29,488 bases of DNA from an uncultured Pseudomonadota bacterium (GTDB lineage: Bacteria; Pseudomonadota; Gammaproteobacteria; Burkholderiales; Burkholderiaceae_C): NCBI GenBank assembly GCA_900320815.1, contig ONTY01000001.1, positions 1-29,488 of the forward strand, given 5' to 3'. Every line of letters begins with the position of its first letter. The first letter of the stretch is position 1. This document shows, piece by piece, positions 25,807-29,488 of the stretch. The translations under genes and the position numbers were made by a program. Under the pieces are notes generated by a model. The model was not told the origin of the DNA, made no database searches, and worked only from the letters and a program-made list of their open reading frames with translations.

Positions 25807-25896
25807 GCCGCAGTGCGCGCGAGTGGCTGTGCACTTCTAAGCCGCCTGCGCGGCGGTTAATGAGAGCCGCAGTGCGCGCGAGTGGCTGTGCACTTC
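25807..25896. repeat. 31-bp direct repeat spanning the 3' end of hemE
   Basis: An identical 31-bp sequence lies at 25807-25837 and 25866-25896, a period of 59 bp. The inner copy codes for the end of HemE ([10 protein letters not shown]). The outer copy starts at the stop codon and lies outside the gene. It looks like a tandem duplication of the gene end. Confidence 0.92.
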
Positions 25897-26952
25897 GTCC
25901 ACCAGTTCGGCGATGTGCTCGGGCGGCGTGGGCTGCAGCACGCCGTGGCCAAGGTTGAAGATGTGCGCGCTGCCCGGCTGCGGGCGGCCAAAGGAATCGA
26001 GCACGTGGCGCGCCTCGGCGCGGATGGCCTCGGGCGGCGCCAGCAGCGCGGCGGGGTCCAGGTTGCCCTGCAAGGTGCGCCCAGTGCCGTGCAGCGCGGC
26101 GCGCGCGGCGCCCAGATTCACGCGCCAGTCCACGCCGAGCACGTCGCACTCAAGTGTTTCCGCCATCTCGCGCAGCCACAGCCCGCCGCCGCGCGTGAAG
26201 ACGATGCGCGGCACGGCGTGCCCGTCGGCGCCGCTGCGCTTGATTTGCGCGAGCGTGCGCGCCGTCCACGGCAGCGAGAAACGCTGAAAGGCGCCGTCGG
26301 CCAGCGCGCCACCCCAGGAGTCAAAGAGCATCACGGCTTGCGCGCCGGCGTCAATTTGCGCGTTCAGATACTGCGCCACGGCGTCGGCGTTGACGGCAAG
26401 CAGCCGCTGCATCAGTGCTGGGCGCGACCAGGCAAGGGCGCGCACGTTTTCCCACGCGCCGCCCTTGCTGCCGCCGCCTTCCACCATGTAGCACGCCAGC
26501 GTCCAGGGGCTGCCGGCAAAGCCGATGAGGGGCACGCGCCCGCCCAGCGCGCGGCGGATGGCGGTGACGGCGTCAAAGACGTAGCGCAGCCGCTCCATGT
26601 CGGGCACGGCAAGCGCATTGATGGCCGCTTCGTCCTGCACGGGGCGGGCAAAGCGCGGCCCTTCGCCGGGCGCAAACGACAGGCCAAGGCCCATCGCATC
26701 GGGCACGGTGAGGATGTCGGAGAACAGGATGGCCGCGTCCAGCGGGAAGCGCTCGAGCGGCTGAATCGTCACTTGCGTGGCCAAGTCCACATTGGTGGCC
26801 ATCGCCATGAAGCTGCCGGCCTTGGCGCGCAGCGCGCGGTATTCGGGCAGGTAGCGCCCGGCCTGGCGCATGAGCCACACGGGGGTATACGGCGTCTCCT
26901 GCCCAAGGCAGGCGCGCAGGAAGGTGTCGTTGAGCAATGCAGGAAAAGTCAT
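25837..26952 (-). CDS. hemE: Uroporphyrinogen decarboxylase
   Basis: HemE removes four carboxyl groups from uroporphyrinogen III to give coproporphyrinogen III in heme synthesis. It is cytosolic and cofactor-free. The product is 371 residues. Both family signatures are present: [16 protein letters not shown] near residue 22 and [20 protein letters not shown] near residue 140, plus [15 protein letters not shown] with the active-site Asp. The start MTFPALLND at 26952 fits the family; ATG 26961 is an alternative. The C-terminus is odd: after the usual [10 protein letters not shown] it continues LSLTAAQAA before the stop, because the gene end has been duplicated and the first copy reads on into new sequence. 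It lies upstream of priA on the same strand. Confidence 0.96.
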   Translation of the reverse strand: MTFPALLNDTFLRACLGQETPYTPVWLMRQAGRYLPEYRALRAKAGSFMAMATNVDLATQVTIQPLERFPLDAAILFSDILTVPDAMGLGLSFAPGEGPRFARPVQDEAAINALAVPDMERLRYVFDAVTAIRRALGGRVPLIGFAGSPWTLACYMVEGGGSKGGAWENVRALAWSRPALMQRLLAVNADAVAQYLNAQIDAGAQAVMLFDSWGGALADGAFQRFSLPWTARTLAQIKRSGADGHAVPRIVFTRGGGLWLREMAETLECDVLGVDWRVNLGAARAALHGTGRTLQGNLDPAALLAPPEAIRAEARHVLDSFGRPQPGSAHIFNLGHGVLQPTPPEHIAELVDEVHSHSRALRLSLTAAQAA

Positions 26953-26986
26953 GGCGCGCATTGTCGCTGCGCTGCCGTTTTTCCAT

Positions 26987-27046
26987 ATACCAGGCACATT
27001 GATGCGTCATATCCATCAATACAAGCTGGTTTATAGACATATACCT
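26987..27046 (+). repeat. ATACYC 60-bp element, copy 11 (degenerate)
   Basis: ATACCA (26987-26992) and ATACCT (27041-27046) start 54 bp apart. The boxes are off-consensus, but the CC/GG columns hold, and stem pairs 25/45 and 29/41 are A-T where others have T-A and G-C. A longer alternative stem, ATTGATG with CATCAAT, is also visible. Confidence 0.55.
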
Positions 27047-27142
27047 GCTTCAATAGATGAGTCGTGAAGCGTGCATATTGCACAAATATGCCTGCCTCCC
27101 TTACATTGCCATTCCTTGCCGCTGCATGACGAAAGCAATGCA

Positions 27143-27201
27143 ATACTGCCTTTCATATCGCTATACTACCAGCTTAATATGCCGGCAATGAAGATATACC
27201 C
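27143..27201 (+). repeat. ATACYC 59-bp element, copy 12
   Basis: ATACTG (27143-27148) and ATACCC (27196-27201) start 53 bp apart. The right half, ATGCCGGCAATG, is canonical, while the left stem arm is degenerate (TACCAG). It lies between hemE and the nucleoside hydrolase gene. Confidence 0.7.
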
Positions 27202-27228
27202 ATATCACATCCCCTCAAAGGAGCCACC

Positions 27229-27348
27229 GTGAAGCGCGTACGCCGCAGTGCCCACGGCACCATGCGGCGCGGAAAAGACGCCGGAGCGCCGCCTATACCC
27301 ATTTCCATGAAGCGCCATTGCCGGCAATCCTCGCCGGAAGCGACTTGA
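27229..27348 (+). CDS. Doubtful small ORF, 39 codons
   Basis: A GTG at 27229 is preceded by AAAGGAG at ideal spacing and opens a frame of 39 codons ending in TGA at 27346-27348. The peptide is rich in Arg and Lys, without a recognisable domain, and its second half overlaps repeat element copy 13. It may be a leader peptide, the remnant of a gene start, or chance. The ribosome binding site is the only support. Confidence 0.2.
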   Translation: MKRVRRSAHGTMRRGKDAGAPPIPISMKRHCRQSSPEAT

Positions 27349-27353
27349 TACCC
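27295..27353 (+). repeat. ATACYC 59-bp element, copy 13
   Basis: ATACCC boxes at 27295-27300 and 27348-27353 start 53 bp apart. CATTGCCGGCAAT and CGCCGG occupy the canonical stem columns. It ends 19 bp before the ribosome binding site of the nucleoside hydrolase gene. Confidence 0.85.
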
Positions 27354-27386
27354 TTTGTTTTCAGGCCATGTAAAGGAGACCATCGC

Positions 27387-28511
27387 ATGTCACTCAAACG
27401 CTTTTTGCTGCCCGCCGCGCTGAGCGTGGCGTGCCTGCTTGCGCTGCCCGCTGGGGCGCAAGAAGCAGCAAAGGAAAAAGTCATTCTCGACACCGACATG
27501 GTGGAGATGTTTGACGACGGCGTCGCCATGACCATGCTCGCCGCCGCGCCCAATGTGCAGCTGCTGGGCGTCACAACACTCTCAGGCAACTCCTGGGTGC
27601 AGGACGGCACCGCCACGGCGCTGCGCCAGCTGGAACTGGAAGGCCACACGGATGTGCCCGTGGCAATGGGCGCGGAATATCCGCTGCGCCCCGACCGCCA
27701 TCAGCTCTTCAAGACCGAGCGCCTGCTCGTGGGGCGCGGGCACGACGTGTGGACTGGCTCCTTCGGGCTGGAAAAACCAGCGAGCTGGCAGGCCGCCTAC
27801 AAGGCGCGCTATGGCAGCGCGCCGCAACTCGCGCCCGTGGCGCAGCACGCCGTCAACTTCATCATTGACGCTGTGCGCGCCAACCCGGGACAAGTGACGA
27901 TTGCCGCCATCGGCCCCGCCACCAATCTGGCGCTGGCCGTGCGTATGGCGCCGGACATCGTGCCGCTCATCGGGCGCGTGGTCTACATGGGCGGCGCCTT
28001 CTTCCAGCCGGGCAACACCACGCCGGCAGCCGAGTTCAACTGGTACTTTGACCCGGAGGCCGCACACATCGCGCTGCGCAGCCCATTCAAGGAGCAAGTC
28101 ATCCTTGGGCTGGATGTGTGCGAGAAAGTCATCTTCCGCAAGGAGCACTACGCGCGCCTGCTCAAAACCCTCGACGCCAGCCCGCTGGCCGCCATGCTGC
28201 GCGGCACCTTCGTGGGAGAGCACTTTGAGAAAGATGCCAGCTTCACGCACTACGTCTGGGACGTGCTCGTAGCCGCCGTCATCATTGACCCCAGCCTGAT
28301 TGCACGGGAAGTGGTGCGCTTTGTGGACGTCAACGACCAGCCTGGCCTGTCCTACGGCCAGTCACTCGCCTGGGCCCATGACGCACCCGCCGGCGCGCAA
28401 AAGGCGCGCATCGTCACCGACGTGGACGTGCCACGCTTTTGGAACATGCTCAATGACCCGCGCTACTGGCGCTCCATCCCCAGGCCGCAGGAAGCAGGCG
28501 CAGCGCACTGA
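27387..28511 (+). CDS. Periplasmic nucleoside hydrolase (inosine-uridine preferring family)
   Basis: This enzyme hydrolyses the N-glycosidic bond of nucleosides to release base and ribose. The product is 374 residues. The signal peptide (SLKRFLLPAALSVACLLALPAGAQ) indicates export, unlike the cytosolic RihA/B/C enzymes. The calcium-binding N-terminal motif is D35-T-D37 with D43-D44 (ILDTDMVEMFDDGVAM), spaced two residues wider than the classic DTDPGxDD. IAAIGPATNLALA, VVYMGGAFF, AEFNWYFDPEAA and YVWDVLVAA match the later conserved segments including the C-terminal Asp. AAAGGAG stands at 27372-27378 before the ATG. Three repeat elements lie upstream. The product may feed scavenged bases or ribose to other transporters. 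Confidence 0.92.
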   Translation: MSLKRFLLPAALSVACLLALPAGAQEAAKEKVILDTDMVEMFDDGVAMTMLAAAPNVQLLGVTTLSGNSWVQDGTATALRQLELEGHTDVPVAMGAEYPLRPDRHQLFKTERLLVGRGHDVWTGSFGLEKPASWQAAYKARYGSAPQLAPVAQHAVNFIIDAVRANPGQVTIAAIGPATNLALAVRMAPDIVPLIGRVVYMGGAFFQPGNTTPAAEFNWYFDPEAAHIALRSPFKEQVILGLDVCEKVIFRKEHYARLLKTLDASPLAAMLRGTFVGEHFEKDASFTHYVWDVLVAAVIIDPSLIAREVVRFVDVNDQPGLSYGQSLAWAHDAPAGAQKARIVTDVDVPRFWNMLNDPRYWRSIPRPQEAGAAH

Positions 28512-28566
28512 ACACCTCGCCCCCTCCCTCATGGGCGCAGCATCCACCGAAAATAAAGATTCCCAC

Positions 28567-28596
28567 TGCCCTGCGCACACACGGGCAACAGTTTTT
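28567..28596 (+). terminator. Weak terminator candidate
   Basis: TGCCC (28567-28571) can pair with GGGCA (28583-28587), with TTTTT at 28592-28596. The stem is only five base pairs and the loop 11 nt, so it may be chance. It lies between the nucleoside hydrolase and the symporter gene. Confidence 0.3.
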
Positions 28597-28654
28597 CTTT
28601 TCACAACCCCCGGCGGCATCGCGCCGCTTCATCACAAACAAGGAGCACGACGGC

Positions 28655-29488
28655 ATGTTCGCGCAACTCATCGCAACCCTCAGCGGCTGGCTGTACAGCT
28701 ACATCCTCATCTTCCTGCTGATTGGCGGCGGCGTGTATTTCACCTTCAAAACGCGAGGCGTCCAGTTCAAGTACTTCGGCGAGTGCATCCGCGTGGTAGG
28801 CGAAAAGCCGCCCATCAGCGGCTCTGTCACCTCGTTCCACGCCCTCATGGTCTCCACCGCCTCGCGCGTGGGCACGGGCAACATCATCGGCGTGTCCACC
28901 GCTGTGTGCCTGGGTGGCTATGGCGCCGTCTTCTGGATGTGGGTCATCGCCCTGGTCGGCGGCGCCTCGGCCTTCATCGAAAGCACGCTGGCGCAGATGT
29001 ACAAGCGCCGCGACGAAAACGGCCACTTCTACGGCGGCCCGGCCTACTACATCGAAACGTGCATCAACAGCCGCACGCTGGCGGTGATTTTTGCCGTCTC
29101 CCTGCTGCTGACCTACGGCGCGGGCTTCAACATGCTCGCCTCCTACAACCTGCAGTCCACCTTCAGCGCCTACAGCTTCTACCACCCCACCACCACCCCG
29201 GTGGTCGTGGGCGCGCTCATTGCGGCGTTCGTGTTCTATTGCCTGGCGGGCGGCGGACAGCGCGTGCTCACCGTCACGGCGGTGCTGGTGCCGCTCATGG
29301 GGGTGTTGTACGTGGCGGTGGCGCTTTACGTGGTGGTCACCCACATCGGCCTGCTGCCCGGCGTGCTGGGCAAGATTTTTGCGGATGCCTTCGATTTCCC
29401 CGCCATCTTCGGCGGCCTCTCCGGCTCCTGCCTGGTCTACGGCATCAAGCGCGGCCTCTACTCCAACGAGGCGGGCGTGGGCAGCGCG
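28655..29488 (+). CDS. Alanine/glycine:sodium symporter, AGCS family (5' part)
   Basis: This is a sodium-coupled importer of small amino acids in the inner membrane. 278 codons are visible; the gene runs off the right edge (family about 450-540). The first membrane segment is WLYSYILIFLLIGGGVYFTF, then KTRGVQFKYF. SFHALMVSTASRVGTGNIIGV is the AGCS substrate-site signature (usually AxxVGxGNIxGV). AFIESTLAQMYKRRD and FYGGPAYYIE follow, and the visible part ends in IKRGLYSNEAGVGSA, a hallmark of the family. AAGGAG (28640-28645) precedes the ATG. It lies 143 bp after the nucleoside hydrolase on the same strand. The substrate, alanine, glycine or another, is not deducible. Confidence 0.93.
   Translation, partial: MFAQLIATLSGWLYSYILIFLLIGGGVYFTFKTRGVQFKYFGECIRVVGEKPPISGSVTSFHALMVSTASRVGTGNIIGVSTAVCLGGYGAVFWMWVIALVGGASAFIESTLAQMYKRRDENGHFYGGPAYYIETCINSRTLAVIFAVSLLLTYGAGFNMLASYNLQSTFSAYSFYHPTTTPVVVGALIAAFVFYCLAGGGQRVLTVTAVLVPLMGVLYVAVALYVVVTHIGLLPGVLGKIFADAFDFPAIFGGLSGSCLVYGIKRGLYSNEAGVGSA

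Noticed and set aside
25118..25860. Open frames across the 200-bp duplication between priA and hemE
   Set aside because: The frames in the two copies resemble each other only because the DNA is duplicated. There is no domain, codon pattern or ribosome binding site to support a gene.
144..27353. CRISPR array or integron attC sites as explanation of the ATACYC elements
   Set aside because: The elements are dispersed between many genes rather than arrayed, the repeated box is only six bases, and the boxes are direct rather than inverted as in attC ends.
1..29488. tRNA, rRNA genes, insertion sequences or prophage genes
   Set aside because: No cloverleaf-like sequence with a TTCGA-type arm, no rRNA segment and no transposase or phage structural protein was recognised in any frame.

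Overview
The window looks like a piece of a high-GC betaproteobacterial chromosome. A Burkholderiales member is likely and a Comamonadaceae-like one is possible. The basis is the housekeeping protein families, a priA-hemE neighbourhood, a fused thiD-thiE gene, and a small exported protein beside miaB of a type I remember from that order. This placement is from memory and inspection; no database was searched.

Layout. 1-800 holds no recognisable gene, only one weak open frame that ends in a clear terminator. 1012-4339 holds mnmE, a solitary beta-class DNA methyltransferase and an AT-rich membrane acyltransferase whose frame is broken at a run of seven G. 4380-6750 holds ybeY, a small exported protein and miaB. 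6844-9220 (minus) holds two ankyrin-type proteins and a soluble lytic transglycosylase. 9467-13665 holds thiDE, dxr and an MltB-like transglycosylase. 13964-17151 is a two-gene unit of a TonB-dependent receptor and a Tat-exported solute-binding protein. 17295-25092 (minus) holds yhhQ, prfA, radA, a SacI-like restriction-modification pair and priA. 25093-25836 is non-coding, with a 200-bp duplication carrying DnaA-box-like sequences. hemE (minus), a periplasmic nucleoside hydrolase and the start of an AGCS-type sodium:amino-acid symporter close the window.

Main discovery. Thirteen copies of an undescribed-looking intergenic element of 59-60 bp lie between the genes. Each has two same-direction hexamers (ATACCC or ATACTC in 22 of 26 cases) whose starts are exactly 53 bp apart in 11 copies and 54 bp in two. 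Between them, at a fixed place, sits a hairpin with an invariant CC/GG core (typically TGCCGG/CCGGCA). Flanking sequence differs freely between copies, but several stem positions change in a compensating way. This suggests selection on structure and spacing rather than recent copying. No copy lies inside a convincing gene.

Other points of interest are the probable on/off switch in the acyltransferase, the restriction-modification pair together with an apparent lack of GAGCTC sites, the DnaA-box-like cluster between priA and hemE, and the separation of several core genes (dxr, ybeY/miaB, prfA, mnmE) from their usual partners.
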